Position numbers and translations under genes: made by a program
NCBI RefSeq assembly: GCF_029962835.1
Contig: NC_080582.1
Location: 26,482,032 to 26,546,031, forward strand
From: Magnolia sinica
Taxonomy: Eukaryota > Streptophyta > Magnoliopsida > Magnoliales > Magnoliaceae
Length of the DNA: 64,000 nucleotides
Direction of reading: 5' to 3'
Shown here: positions 1-10,897 of the stretch, one piece after another
How positions within the stretch are numbered: the stretch's first letter is position 1
Layout of the letters: the number at the start of each line of letters is the position of its first letter
Notes under the pieces: model-generated
The model's input: only the letters and a program-made list of their open reading frames with translations
What the model was told of the DNA's origin: nothing
Databases searched by the model: none

Positions 1-1245
1 ATAAAATAACACCACAAATCTGTAAAATGCACATTAACATGTTCTACTATAATTAACCCATCAAATTCTATGATTAAATTAGCAAACTATTCATTAAAAA
101 ATGATTTTTCGAATTTTAAAAAAAATGGCCAAAATTAATGCGTAAATAGAAAAAATAAAAATAAAAATAAAATGACACCCCAAATCTGTAAAATGCATAT
201 TAACATGTTCTACTATGATTAACACATCATATGGCATGATTAAAACAGCAAAACAACCATTAAAAATTGATTTTTCGAATTTAAAAAAAAAGGGCCAAAA
301 TTCATGCGTAAATAGAAAAAAATATAAAAAAATATTAAATGGCACCCCAAATCTGTAAAATGCACATTAACATGTTCTACTATGATTAACACATCATATG
401 GCATGATTAAAATAGCAAAACAACCATTAAAATTTGATTTTTCAAATTTTAAATAAAAGGGCCAAAATTCATGCGTAAATAGAAAAAAATATAAAAAAAA
501 TACTAAATGGCACCCCAAATCTGTAAAATACACATTAACATGTTACACATCATATGAAATGATTAAAACAACAAAACAACCATTAAAAATTGATTTTTCG
601 AATTAAAAAAAAAGGGCCAAAATTCATGCGTAAATAGAAAAAAATATAAAAAAATATTAAATGGCACCCCAAATCTGTAAAATGCACATTCACATGTTCT
701 ACTATGATTAACACATTATATGACATGATTAAAACAACAAAACAACCATTAGAAATTGATATTTCGAATTTTTAAAAAAGAGCCAAAATTCATGCGTAAA
801 TAGAAAAAATATAAAAATATATAAAATGGCACCCCAAATCTGTAAAATGCACATTAACATGTTTTACTATGATTAACACATCATATGGCATGATTAAAAC
901 AGCAAAACAACCATTAAAATTTGATTTTTCGAATTAAAAAAAAGGGCCAAAATTCATGCGTAAATAGAAATTAATATAAAAATATATATTAAATGGTACC
1001 CCAAATCTGTAAAATGCACATTAACATGTTCTACTATGATTAACACATCATATGGCATGATTTAAACAACAAAACAACTATTAAAAATTGATTTTTCGAA
1101 TTTTAAAAAAAAGGGCCAAAATTCATGCGTAAATAGGAAAAAATATAAAAAAAATATTAGATGGCACCCCAAATCTATAAAATGCACATTAACATGTTCT
1201 ACTATGATTAACACATCATATGACATGATTAAAACAACAAAACAT
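1..1245. repeat. AT-rich tandem array, ~167-bp monomer
   Basis: Seven full copies and a partial eighth of one unit follow head to tail. The anchor word AAATCTGTAAAATG (AAATCTATAAAATG in the last copy) starts at 16, 182, 349, 517, 671, 836, 1003 and 1171, giving spacings of 166, 167, 168, 154, 165, 167 and 168 bp. The short 154-bp unit lacks the internal CTACTATGATTAAC. Each unit also carries GGGCCAAAATTCATGCGTAAATA-like sequence and an A-rich tract. The array starts before the window and stops abruptly near 1245. Minus-strand reading frames here are periodic by-products of the repeat. A nucleosome-length satellite is likely; its chromosomal location cannot be told. Confidence 0.93.
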
Positions 1246-1559
1246 ATTAAAAAAAGTATAAATACCCATTTTTGACGAATTTCTGAAAAATGGCCCACCG
1301 AGCTTTGATTCAACAAAATCCGTAATATAATGTGTTTTTATCTCAAATACCCAGCCAAGGTTGGTTGAAATTAGTAGTAGAGGGAGGGAGAAACAGTTTG
1401 AAAGCAAGAGGTTTCAAAAAAATAGCAAAAACAGAGCTTAAAATGAAAAAAGAAGTTACCGATATGTGTACAAATCGGGCATCGGCCGATACGACCCCGA
1501 AACGCGTAACGGTTCCCACCGTCACCGTTACGTATCAGCCGTTACGGTCGATACGTAAC
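1246..1559. other. Junction between tandem array and chromovirus, with a CG-rich patch
   Basis: This stretch has no gene that I can support. It begins AT-rich. At 1462-1565 it becomes a CpG-rich patch in which the words CGATACG, CGTAACGG and ACCGTTACG recur on both strands. A related palindromic patch occurs at 16620-16665, so this may be part of a dispersed repeat. No 5' LTR or primer binding site for the downstream element is visible. Confidence 0.5.
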
Positions 1560-2250
1560 CGTTTTGGGACACTTTGGTTGACACGGATCATTATTTTGAG
1601 CGGCATGAGATGTCAGAGAACCGATAAGTGCGGTTTGCCAAAATGAAGCTTGTGGGGCAAGCGAAGATGTATTGGACCAATAATGAGCGTAGGATTGAAC
1701 AGGTGGGAGGAGCTCCCGTTGCTCAATGGAGCGAGATGAAAACTATCCTAAGAGAGAAGTACCCAGAAGCTCTTGGAACAATGACAATCTTTACGCCAAG
1801 GATCCATGCTTGTCACGGAATACATTGCAAAATTTGAGGAATTTATGATGCGGTGTGACATTGAGGAAGACCCTCTAGTAATGCTCACGCGTTTCAAGAC
1901 AGGCCTTTGATCAGATCTTCAGCGTGAGCTTTGGGCTCGTCCTGTGACAGATTTGGACGATATGTACCAAGTGGTGCAGGAATTAGAGCAATATCTAAAT
2001 ACTCCTGTCACAAGACGGTTCGGTTCCCGAGACTCTAATGTTAGGACTGGTTCTCGGGGAACTAGACCCAACATTGGTAATCAACCTAGGGCGTAGGCGA
2101 ATGTTCTGCCTAGGCCTAGGGATGACAAGGGAAAATGCGTCCTTGGTGCTGGTCCAAGTGGAGGACAGAATGTGCGATGTTACAAATGTGGAAATATTGG
2201 CCATTTTGCAACTCGGTGTCTTGCTAAGAGCAAAGGAAAAGCCTTAGTTA
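1560..2250 (+). pseudogene. gag (capsid/nucleocapsid) remnant of chromovirus
   Basis: This would encode the Gag polyprotein of the retrotransposon. The capsid-type segment reads FAKMKLVGQAKMYW followed by an ERR...REKY block, as in gypsy retrotrans_gag domains. It is entered through a stop at about 1626, and frame is lost again near 1790. The nucleocapsid zinc knuckle is intact at about 2172-2220 (CYKCGNIGHFATRC, CX2CX4HX4C). The beginning of Gag is missing, so no start codon is proposed. The gene cannot make a full product. The identification as gag is firm. Confidence 0.82.
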
Positions 2251-2379
2251 TAGGCGATTCCCAGGATATTGAGTATGATCAGGGCAACTTTGAAGTCGAA
2301 GAATATCAGCCCATAGGATCATTGAGTGATGAGGATGAGGATGGGGTGGGTGATGATGCCACACTAGTAGTCGTCAGGT

Positions 2380-2850
2380 GTGTGCTAGCTCAGACTATAA
2401 GTAGTGTTGACCGGCGTCACAACACTATCTTCTACACGATTGCCATGTGTGGCGAGAAAAATTGTAAGGCGATAGTGGACAGCAGGAGTTGCCAGAATGT
2501 AATTTTCATTAACACCTTAGGCCATCTAAAGTTAGAGGCCACCCCTCATCCTGACCCGTACAAAGTCTCATGGGTAGACAAGACTTTCCTTCTTATCACC
2601 CATCAATGTCTTGTACCCATCAATGTCAATGTCTTGTACCCATCGAGTTTGGGTCTTATAAGGAGTTCCTGTGGTGTGATGTGTTGCCCATAGATGTAGG
2701 TCACATCATTCTAGGTAGATCGTGGCTATTCGATAATGACGTCACGATCTACGGCCGTTCTAATGCGTGTACCTTCATGCATAACAACAAGCAGATCAAA
2801 ATTAATCCTATGCCACCACAAAACACTGCACAGAAGAAAGGTGAGAAGGC
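2380..2850 (+). pseudogene. Retrotransposon aspartic protease remnant
   Basis: The aspartic protease that would cut the Gag-Pol polyprotein. The active-site region reads CKAIVDSRSCQNVIF at about 2457-2502, so the family's DSG/DGG triad has become DSR. Downstream, WCDVLPIDVGHIILGRSWLF (from about 2670) is the conserved C-terminal flap and ILGR motif. The two halves are in different frames because a 23-bp unit (2606-2628) is repeated directly at 2629. Both the catalytic loop and the frame are therefore broken. Confidence 0.8.
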
Positions 2851-2989
2851 TAGTGAGTTTAAAGAAGTGAGGAAATCTACACCCAAGTCTCTCCACATCA
2901 TCACAGATAAAGAGTTTGAAAGAGATACTGAGGAGGATTCTACGATGTATGCCTTAGTGGCTAGAGAGGCTACACTAGAGGTACCAGTA

Positions 2990-4470
2990 GGGTTACCCCA
3001 CGAGGTAGCCTTGGTCTTAGAGGAGTATAGAGATGTATTCCCTGAGGATTTGCCTGATGAGTTGCCACCCATGAGGGACATCCAGCATGCCATTGATCTT
3101 GTCCCTGGGTTGACTCTACCAAACCTTCCTCACTATAGGATCAACCTTGCAGAGCATGCAGAGTTGAAAAAGTAGGTAGATGAGCTCTTGCGAAAGAGTT
3201 TCATCCAGGAGAGCATAAACTCGTGTGTCGTACCCGCTTTACTGACACCTAAGAAAGAGCACTTGGCGCATGTGTGTGGACAATAGAGCCATCTCCAAAA
3301 TCACGGTCAAGTATAAGTTTCCCATACCTAGGTTTGATCACATGTTAGACATGATGGCTAAATCTACCATTTTTTCCAAAATAGATTTCAAGAGTGGGTA
3401 TCACCAAATCTGTATATGCCCCGGTGATGAATAGAAGACAGCCTTGAAGACGAAGGATGGGCTATATGAGTGGCTGGTCATGCCTTTTGGCTTAACTAAC
3501 ACACCTAACACTTTCATGTGGGTGATGACCCAGGTCTTGAGATCGTTCATGGGAAAATTCTTAGTGCTGTACTTCGACGATATCTTGATCTATAGCACCA
3601 CTAAAGAATCACACCTTGAACATTTGAAGTTGGTCTGTAGCGTCCTTAGGGTGGAGAAATTATATGCTAACCTTAAGAAATGTTCATTCATGTCCAGCCA
3701 GGTTGTGTTCTTAGGGTTTCTAGTGTCAACAGAAGGGATGAGTGCAGACCCAGAGAAAGTCATAACCATAGTTGATTGGCCTGAACCGAAGAACATCCAT
3801 GAAGTGCGAAGCATCCATGGCTTAGCCACATTCTATCGTCAGTTCATTAGGAGTTTTAGCACGATTATGGCTCCCATTACAGAGTGTATGAAGAAGGGAG
3901 AATTTATGTGGTCAAATGCCGCAGTTAAGGATTTCAAAGAAATTAAGGGCAAGATGGTCGAAGCTCCTATCATGCGCCTTCTTGACTTTTTTAAAGTCTT
4001 TGAAGTTGCGTGTGATGCATCTGGTGTTGGTATAGGGGGAGTCCTGAGTCAAGAGGGTTATCCTGTTGCCTATTTCAGTGAGATTCACTGAATGAGGCAA
4101 AACAAAAATACTCTACTTATGATAAAGAATTCTATGCGGTAGTGCAGTTTTTGAAACATTGGCGCCACTACCTCCTACCGCAGGAATTTGTCTTATTCTC
4201 TGATCATGAGGCCTTACGTTATCTTCACTCTCAGAAGAAACTTAACCCAAGGCATGCTAAGTGGGTTGCGTTCCTTCAAGAGTATTCATTTATCTTGAAA
4301 CACAAGGCCGGAGTAGAGAATAAATTGGCCGATGCCCTTAGCCTTAAAGTGGCGTTGCTCAATTCTTTGAGTGTAGGAGTTGTCGGCTTTGAGCAACTGA
4401 GAGATGAGTACCCCACATGTCCAGATTTTAGGGGTATAGGTCACTCTCGAGTGATCAGCAAAGTGCGGGG
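2990..4470 (+). pseudogene. Reverse transcriptase and RNase H remnant
   Basis: The RT and RNase H part of pol. The N-terminal linker (EYRDVFPEDLPDELPP) is followed by a stop at about 3172 and by frame changes. The palm then continues with [14 protein letters not shown] (about 3370), MPFGLTNTP (about 3480) and the catalytic box YFDD at 3570-3581, all still recognisable. The connection region [18 protein letters not shown] leads to RNase H ([14 protein letters not shown] near 4006, then another frame change, then LFSDHEALRYL near 4192). The catalytic motifs survive but the reading frame does not. Inactive relic. Confidence 0.88.
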
Positions 4471-4479
4471 GATTTTGTT

Positions 4480-5350
4480 TTGAGAGATGGATTCCTTTTT
4501 AAAGGAAATTGTTTATGTATTCCCCGTATGTCCCTCCATGAATTCCTTGTCTGGGAGGTTCATTCGGGAGGGATAGCTGGCCACTTTGGCCGCGATAAGA
4601 CTATTGCCCTCATAGAGGATCGTTTCTACTGGCCAAGTCTCAAGCGAGATGTTGCTAAAATTTTAGGATAGTGTAGAACGTGTCAAATGGCGACCATAGT
4701 GTTTGACCGTTATGTCAGATTTACCAGCTATTTTTGAAAGACACTATGGCGCATGACGGGAACACGTTTGCAATTTTCTACTGCATACCACCCCCAAACT
4801 GATGGCCAAATTGAGGTGGTTAATTGTAGCCTTGGAAACCTTTTACGATGCTTAGTGGGTGAACATGTGAAAACTTGGGATATGATTCTACCCATAGTTG
4901 AGTTCGCCTACAACAGTTCAGTCAATAGATCTACAGGTCTGAGTCCATTTGAAATTGTTAGTGGGTACAAACCTCGGATGCCTATAGACTTGTTAGCTGC
5001 TACCCATGTCAGTTACCCAAAGATCTTATGAGTCAGCCGATGCATTTGCATGACACATTCATGATTTGCATGCACATGTTAGACAACGAATAAATGCGAG
5101 TAATGATAATTATAAATGTTCAGCTGACCAACATAGTAGGTGGACGAAATTTAATGAAGGGGATTATGTAATGGTTAGGATTAGACCAGAGCGGTTTCTT
5201 CCGGGTTCCGCTAAGAAATTACAAGCTTGCAGTACTGGACGATTCAAAGTATTGCGTAAAATTGGGTCTAATGCGTACAGAGTAGACCTTCCACCTGAAA
5301 TGGGAATAAATCCGACGATCAATGTGGAAGATCTAGTCCTCTGTTCTAAC
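4480..5350 (+). pseudogene. Integrase remnant with most of the catalytic core deleted
   Basis: The N-terminal zinc-binding part is visible (GHFGRDKTIALIEDRFYWPS, then CRTCQMA at about 4674-4694 after a stop). The next recognisable block is the end of the core, AYHPQTDGQIEVVN (about 4783-4824), and then the C-terminal domain (GDYVMVRIRPERF, 5160-5200). Between about 4694 and 4750 only some 60 bp remain where the family has roughly 100 codons. The first two catalytic aspartates are gone while the glutamate stays. This is a deletion derivative, not only point decay. Confidence 0.85.
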
Positions 5351-5440
5351 CCTTCCATTGTTTCTTCTTCCCACCCTTGACCACTTTCTGACTTTACTTC
5401 TCAGCCCACTCCACCCCTTCCACCATCAATTGACCATAAG

Positions 5441-5646
5441 GAAGAGATTGAAGGGATAGTGGATGAGGAGATTGTTTCCACACGAGATGGGGGCTTCCAA
5501 AGGTACCTTGTCAAATGGAAGAACAAGCCACCATCCGATTCCACGTGGCTTACAGAAGTGAAACTACAATGGATTGATCCAGACCTTCTCGAGACGCACA
5601 AAAGTTTTAACTCGTCGGATCCGAGTTCTTTTCACTCGAGGGGAGT
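5441..5646 (+). pseudogene. Chromodomain at the integrase C terminus
   Basis: Translation from about 5441 gives a chromodomain: EEIVSTRDGGFQRYLVKWKN followed by a TWL segment and DPDLLE. In chromoviruses this domain is thought to direct integration towards chromatin marked by histone methylation. The same module occurs on the minus strand at 18879-19106, with FLVKWKHGSISYNTWI. This piece is one of the best preserved parts of the element. Confidence 0.85.
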
Positions 5647-6130
5647 TGATGTGAACATCAAACCCTTCAAAGTTTATCAAAGACGAAGGTGGTCGACAAA
5701 TACATCTTTATGGCTCGATGATGGTTCATGGCACAACCGAGGATGATTTTGAAGATATGGTTCATTGCACAACTAAATGATGATTTTGAAGATTCGGTTA
5801 ATTGCAAAACTAAGGATGATTTTGAAGACCTTACACGTGTCCTTAGATTAATTGAATGCCCCACATTAGGAGGACACACGTGTAGGATGAGTTAGAAGAT
5901 TGATCTGTCACGCATGATTTTTTTTTTTTTTTTTATTTATTTTTTAAGCTTTGTTTTGTGCGTTTATTTTTTTTTACTTTTGTTATAGAGGTATTTTAGT
6001 CATTTCCTTTTAAATCCGAATTTTATAAATATGGTGCTCTCTATCCTAAATCTGATGATATTTTTTTAATGAAAGCTTGGTGCCTCCTTCCCCTTTCTCT
6101 ATGTGGTAAGTTCTTATCTTCCCCTAATCT
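5647..6130 (+). repeat. Probable 3' LTR of the chromovirus (3' end uncertain)
   Basis: A purine-rich tract (GAGGGGAGT, about 5638-5646) precedes TGATGTGAAC, as expected for a polypurine tract followed by an LTR starting with TG. Inside are three tandem copies of a 36-37-bp unit, a long T tract and a TATA-like word (TATAAATAT near 6025). The minus-strand relic at 18.8 kb has a comparable tract and also starts TGATGAGG, which supports the start. With no 5' LTR the end cannot be fixed; it may lie anywhere up to about 6400. Confidence 0.6.
5723..5828 (+). repeat. Three tandem copies of a 36-37-bp unit inside the LTR
   Basis: Units start at 5723, 5759 and 5796. Each begins GGTTCAT/GGTTAAT and ends GATGATTTTGAAGA. 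They lie just downstream of the proposed LTR start, where promoter or enhancer repeats are common in plant LTRs. A role is only inferred. Confidence 0.75.
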
Positions 6131-9100
6131 CCTCTTCTTCTAACTTCTATTTCTAGCCCTCCAACCTTCTTCTTCTCTTTCTATGCTTAGTCTTTTTTCT
6201 TTTTTGCTACTGACCTTAAAAATCTGAGAATTGATCCCAACCCTCTATCAGATTTTTCAGCCGTCCTTATTCCAGAAATCCTTTGATTTCCTGGACTGGA
6301 GAAGCTGCATTGATTGTTGGATTGAAACCATGCAAGATCGGGAGGTCCCATCCCTCGCCGCATCCAATCCACGCATGATTTGAATACGGTACCGCAGGAT
6401 TGTGATGATGGTCTGCAACCATTGCATGTTCCCTTTATTATTATCTTTACTATGATGTGGAATATGAATATTTCAATTGATTTGCTTAGTTTATTTCACT
6501 GGATCATTTTTGTGCTCACACATGCATTCTAGTTTAGACTGTCCTGCATCAAACTGTCTCCAAGGAAACATGTTGATAAGATGACCATAACCATCTCATC
6601 CTTGGTGCAGCAAACATATGGTTATAAAAAGAGATCCCAATGTTTGGAACATCCTTTGATCAATATGAGCTCTTCAGGGTGATCCACAAAAAGTGGTTGG
6701 GTCAACCTATATCGGAGTGACCCAACCCGAGGTTGGGTTGGGTTCAGTTGGAAAACACCAACTTGATCTGAAATTGGGTTGGGTTCGGGTCGAGCAAATT
6801 TGAGTCGGTTGGGTTGGTTTGAATATGGAGGAATTTGGGTTGGGTTCGGATTGCGCACCTCAGGTTAGAATTCGGGTTGACCCTCAATCTGGCCCAACCT
6901 GCTTGAGTTGCACCCCTAGTTGAATCTAGTTGGTGATTAGAGTGTTCGCATGTCTAGAAGCATAGGGGTGCACGAAGAGGAATGTGCACGTGGATAAGGA
7001 GTAATTTCTTCACACTTATTGCAGTGGTCAAAATTTCTTTTAGATGCATGTACTTTAGAAAGATCCCTGTATTCTTCTTGTTCAAGAGAATGTGCATTAG
7101 GCCCAAGCCCAAGATCCTCATGAGTGCCAATTTTGATGCTGGAATAATTGATTGGGCTTCTGCACTGAAGTCATATTACTTGTCAACATGAACAGTTATG
7201 CTCTGCTTTACATTCTTGGGCTTTTCTTATTTGATCAGACTGTTTATAAAGCAGTCCCAAAAACAAGGAAAACATCTCGTCTTCCTTTCATCATGAATTT
7301 GTGTAATTTATTGATGCTCTAAAATGTCTTCAAGTCATTGCAAACTTTTCTGTTCTTTTTATCTTTCCTAAAACATTCTGCTTAGATAGTGGGATTTCTT
7401 TTTCTTTTCTTTTTGTCTTTTACTTTTAAGTAGTTCTTTTTTTGTTTTGTTTTATATAGTTTTTTGCCCCTTCTAATCAAAAACTTTGAGGAATTGTTTC
7501 TATTTTAAAATAACTTCATTTTTTATTTTATTTATTTATTTTTATTTTTATTTTTTTTTAAAATTTTTTTTGTTGGGTATCCTATCCATTAGAACCCTTT
7601 CTAAAGAGACTAAGATCACATGCTGGTCCTCTCAGTTAACTGAACACCAACTACTACTTTGGAGTCTCTGGTCTACAGCGAGTGAATGCAACCCCCAATC
7701 ATAGACCCCAGAAGCTAAGTTGAAAAGCATAGGAAAACATTCAGAACAGCAACTAAACGATGCCTTTTGGACCCTAATCTATTAGATATTGTTCTCGACC
7801 ATCGCTTAATGCTTTGCACAATGTTTCACAACCGTGTTTCTTGGTTAATAATGTGCCGATTTGCAGTAGCAACTACCGAGGGACCCTGTAGTAATGATAT
7901 TTGGTAGTGGAGCAATTGGCTGGCCTTTCTTGTTCCTACTTTGACCTACTACATCCATGAAATTACTTTTTTTTTTCTTCCCTCCATTTTGTTGAACTTG
8001 ACATGCTTGAGATACCTCCATCTCAGGCTGTGCATAAAGTCAAGCATCTCAAGCCATCTTATACTTTTCCTTAGTTTGACTTGTCAAGTACTTCTGTTTT
8101 TGCTGGAAATAGCTGTCACTTTTCTCATGTGGATCCCACTTTGACTTCAGATTACCATCTTTTGTCCTTGTTATGCAAAATGCTGGAATTGGATTTTTTT
8201 TTTTTTTTTTTTGTCATATTTTAATCTTGGAGGTTTGCTCAAATACAACCCGGCATAGTGCAATATGATATGTTGGGATTTTATCCATTGAAATTAGGTT
8301 TTTTAATGACCAAACCGTTTGGGTGACGGACTCCTCTTGGATGGGGATGCCCAAAAAGTTTATTGGATTGAATATTTTAACCCTTTGATTACACAAAGGT
8401 TATGGTGATTGTCTATTTTCAAAGCAAAAGACCCAAATTTCAAATGGTTGAAATAATCGAATATAAGAGATTTTATTTGTTGTCTATCTAGTATACAATT
8501 TGAGGCTGATTGTATAAATGGTTTGGATCATTAAAAGATGATCCAGGTTCAAAGGATAAAATCCCGATGTATCACATCGCAATGAGTCTAGATGTATTGG
8601 AGCAAACCTGTTCATCTCGATATGTTTGATTCTGACACTGTCCTGCAAGACCTATGGCATAAATTTGTATGAAACATGTGAATTTCATCAAAGAGGACAT
8701 TTTCTGTTTTCGTTGATTTTATGTCAGGCAATGTCTTTGTATAGATGAATATAAACAAGAAAAGGTCACTTCAGGTTGTCGCAGCACCTGCCAATATGGC
8801 ATATGTGTGCAAGATCTACATGGTTCCTTAGGTAGGACATGGTTTAGATATTCTGGCCCAAAAATCAGGTTGCTCTAACTCATAGGTGGGCCAGTGTCCA
8901 CCTATGAGATGAAATTCCTGCTTGTTTGGGCCAGGATATCGATGTTGGCCAACCTGATGAAAAGCTTGGAAATTGCATATATGTTCCATATTTGCATTTG
9001 TACTGGTGTGTGGATGGGCGGTGTTGTACAGGTGTTTGTATGGAACATCTGATATGCATCAGATTGGCCCCATTGTAGATGCCCTGGCACAAAATCATGC

Positions 9101-9441
9101 TGGTCCACTAATCTGCTGGACCACGTGTACAAAACAAATGGATAGCTAAATGTGGAGGCTATCCTATCCATTTCTTTTGGCCCACCTGATAGCATCGGCA
9201 TGACTTTTGCACCGGGGGACCTAGAGAGTGGAACCTACCTGACTGCTGGCTCTGATATTCCACATGATTTGCGTGCAGTTTCGGACCATTGCTTTTACAC
9301 ATGCATGTGGGATTAGCAATCCCAATACGAACCTGTAAAACATCTAACCAATCTGCATTGCATAAATGAATGCATGAACATCTCATGGAGTCTGTGGTTG
9401 TATTTATTCATGATTTGGTGTCTGTTTTGTCTATTATGCAG
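6131..9441. other. Non-coding stretch, no supported gene
   Basis: I see no gene here. The segment 6660-6925 is a degenerate GGGTTGGGTTCGGGT-rich repeat ending in GTTGCACCCCTA, which resembles one end of a hAT-type MITE; a second TAGGGGTGCA lies inverted at 6963. There are long T tracts at 7530-7570 and 8193-8212, and an 11-bp inverted repeat at 8879-8908 (CTCATAGGTGG / CCACCTATGAG). The last kilobase should be intron of the kinase relic if its splice site is ancestral, but no upstream kinase exon is recognisable. Confidence 0.5.
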
Positions 9442-10170
9442 GTTTTATGTAGCAGAGGTTCTCCTTGCTCTGGAGTACCTACACATGCTCAGAATTGTCT
9501 ACCATAACCTGAAGCCCAAAAATGTCATTGTCCGAGAAGATGGCCACATTATGCTGTCCAACTTTGACCTCTCTCTCCGCTGTGCTGTCAGCCCCACACT
9601 TGTCAAATCTTTGTCCATTGATTCTGATCCCTTGAGAAAGAACCCCGTCTACTGTGTTCAGCATGCGTGCATCAAACCCCCCTGTATCCAGCCATCATGT
9701 GTGGCAGCCCCCACTTGCTCTGGCCCCCTCTTCTTTTCTAGCAAGTCCAAGAAGGACCGGAAACCGAAAAATGAAATAGGAAACCAAGTAAGCCTATTGC
9801 CTGAGCTCATCGCTGAGACAACTGGGGCCTGGTCCATGTCATTTGTAGGGACACACGAGTACCTAGCGCCCGGAATCATCAAAGGTGAAGGCCATGGGAG
9901 TGCTGTAGATTGGTGGACATGCGGGATCTTTCTGTACGAGCTCCCGTTTGGCAAGACCCTGTTCAAGGGGTCAGCTAACCGGGCTCCACTGTTCAATACT
10001 GTGTGCCAGCCACTCCGCTTCCCAGAGTTGCCGATTGTCTGCTGCATCAGCTGGCATATAAGCGTGGAGCTATGGAGATAAAGCAACATCCGTTCTTCGA
10101 AGACGTCAATTGGGCTTTTGATACATTGTGCCAGCTCACTGGAGATTCTGAAGCCAGTCGAGATTGACTG
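9442..10170 (+). pseudogene. AGC-VIII (D6PK/KIPK-like) protein kinase, last exon, degenerate
   Basis: Relic of a plant AGC-VIII Ser/Thr kinase; the D6PK group phosphorylates PIN auxin exporters at the plasma membrane. The exon follows a good acceptor (TATTATGCAG, 9432-9441), where D6PK-type genes have an intron. Kept features are [26 protein letters not shown], the long Cys/basic insertion typical of plant AGC-VIII kinases (about 9670-9790), GTHEYLAP and SAVDWWT. The catalytic-loop Asp is Asn (HNLKPKN, 9503-9523) and the DFD Asp is also Asn (SNFD, 9557-9568), so the kinase would be dead. After [10 protein letters not shown] near 10040, part of lobe C is missing. The remainder ([17 protein letters not shown]) is in another frame, with a further shift near 10130. 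No first exon is visible. Confidence 0.88.
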
Positions 10171-10238
10171 GATCTCGATGCCTGCAGCATCGACGAGCGA
10201 GAAAGTGGCTGCCCGTGGTACGCAGGGATTTTTCCCAT

Positions 10239-10311
<73 letters not shown>

Positions 10312-10897
10312 AATTTATAATGTTTTTATTTTTATTTTTATTTATCTATCGTCTTCTGCCCATTTTCTAATTAAAATAAAATCTCTAAATGTAATTTTTT
10401 CCTTGTATGTTTTGACTTGTCTTTGCCAAGCTTTTGCAATAAAATTCTATTCATAACTCAAAAAACTCTAAATGTGTCAGCAATGATAGCTACAACCACC
10501 ACGGACAGCCCACCTCTCTCTCTGTCTGTCTATTTCTCTCATTGCCGGCAAGGGCACTGCCGCTGGCTAGCTGCAGTAGTGGCCGCCATGGCCACCATTG
10601 CCGCACTCTTTCTTCTCTCTCACTCTTTCTCTGATCTCCTCTCTTCGTATCTTTGAACAAGGTCGGCTAGCCACCACTGGCTGTAACGTTTGCTGCTGCT
10701 GGTAGCCATGATGGTCCCCAACCCCGTAAATCTCTCTCTCTCTCTCGATCAAAAAAAGGGAGATAGTGGCAGCCATGGCCACTGCCGCTGCGGTTCTCAT
10801 AGCCAGCCAAACCTTGCTATTGATCGCTTTTTTGCAGTCACTCACTCCATAGATTAATCGGAGAAAAGATGGATGGGAGATGGGTTAGAAACCCTAA
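10171..10897. other. Non-coding stretch with microsatellite and CT/GCC-rich segment
   Basis: No gene is supported. It contains the compound microsatellite listed separately, an A/T-rich part, and from about 10480 to 10850 a CT- and GCCATGGCC-rich stretch with short reading frames on both strands that match nothing I know. Confidence 0.5.
10243..10308. repeat. Compound (CT)n(AT)n microsatellite
   Basis: A run of CT dinucleotides changes directly into a run of AT dinucleotides, just downstream of the kinase relic. Short reading frames across it (SLSLS, YIYIY) are artefacts. Confidence 0.97.

Larger units (their letters stand above)
1560..6130 (+). mobile_element. 5'-truncated Ty3/gypsy chromovirus relic
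   Basis: An old Ty3/gypsy retrotransposon in the order gag, protease, reverse transcriptase, RNase H, integrase, chromodomain, LTR. The 5' LTR and the start of gag are missing. The body needs several frame changes and carries in-frame stops (for example at about 1626 and 3172). The integrase core has an internal deletion. The chromodomain near 5441-5608 makes it a chromovirus; whether it is closest to the Galadriel, Reina or CRM lineage is not resolved. The 3' boundary is approximate because there is no second LTR to compare. Confidence 0.88.

Noticed and set aside
1-1245. Evenly spaced repeats as a CRISPR array
   Set aside because: The whole unit is repeated with no unique spacers, and the genome is a plant nuclear one.
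94-1316. Open frames of 83-97 codons on the minus strand
   Set aside because: They repeat with the tandem monomer and are only its translation.
6982-7191. 69-codon frame ending in a KPKILMSANFDAGIIDWASALK-like stretch
   Set aside because: Looks protein-like for a few residues but matches no family I know and has no exon context.
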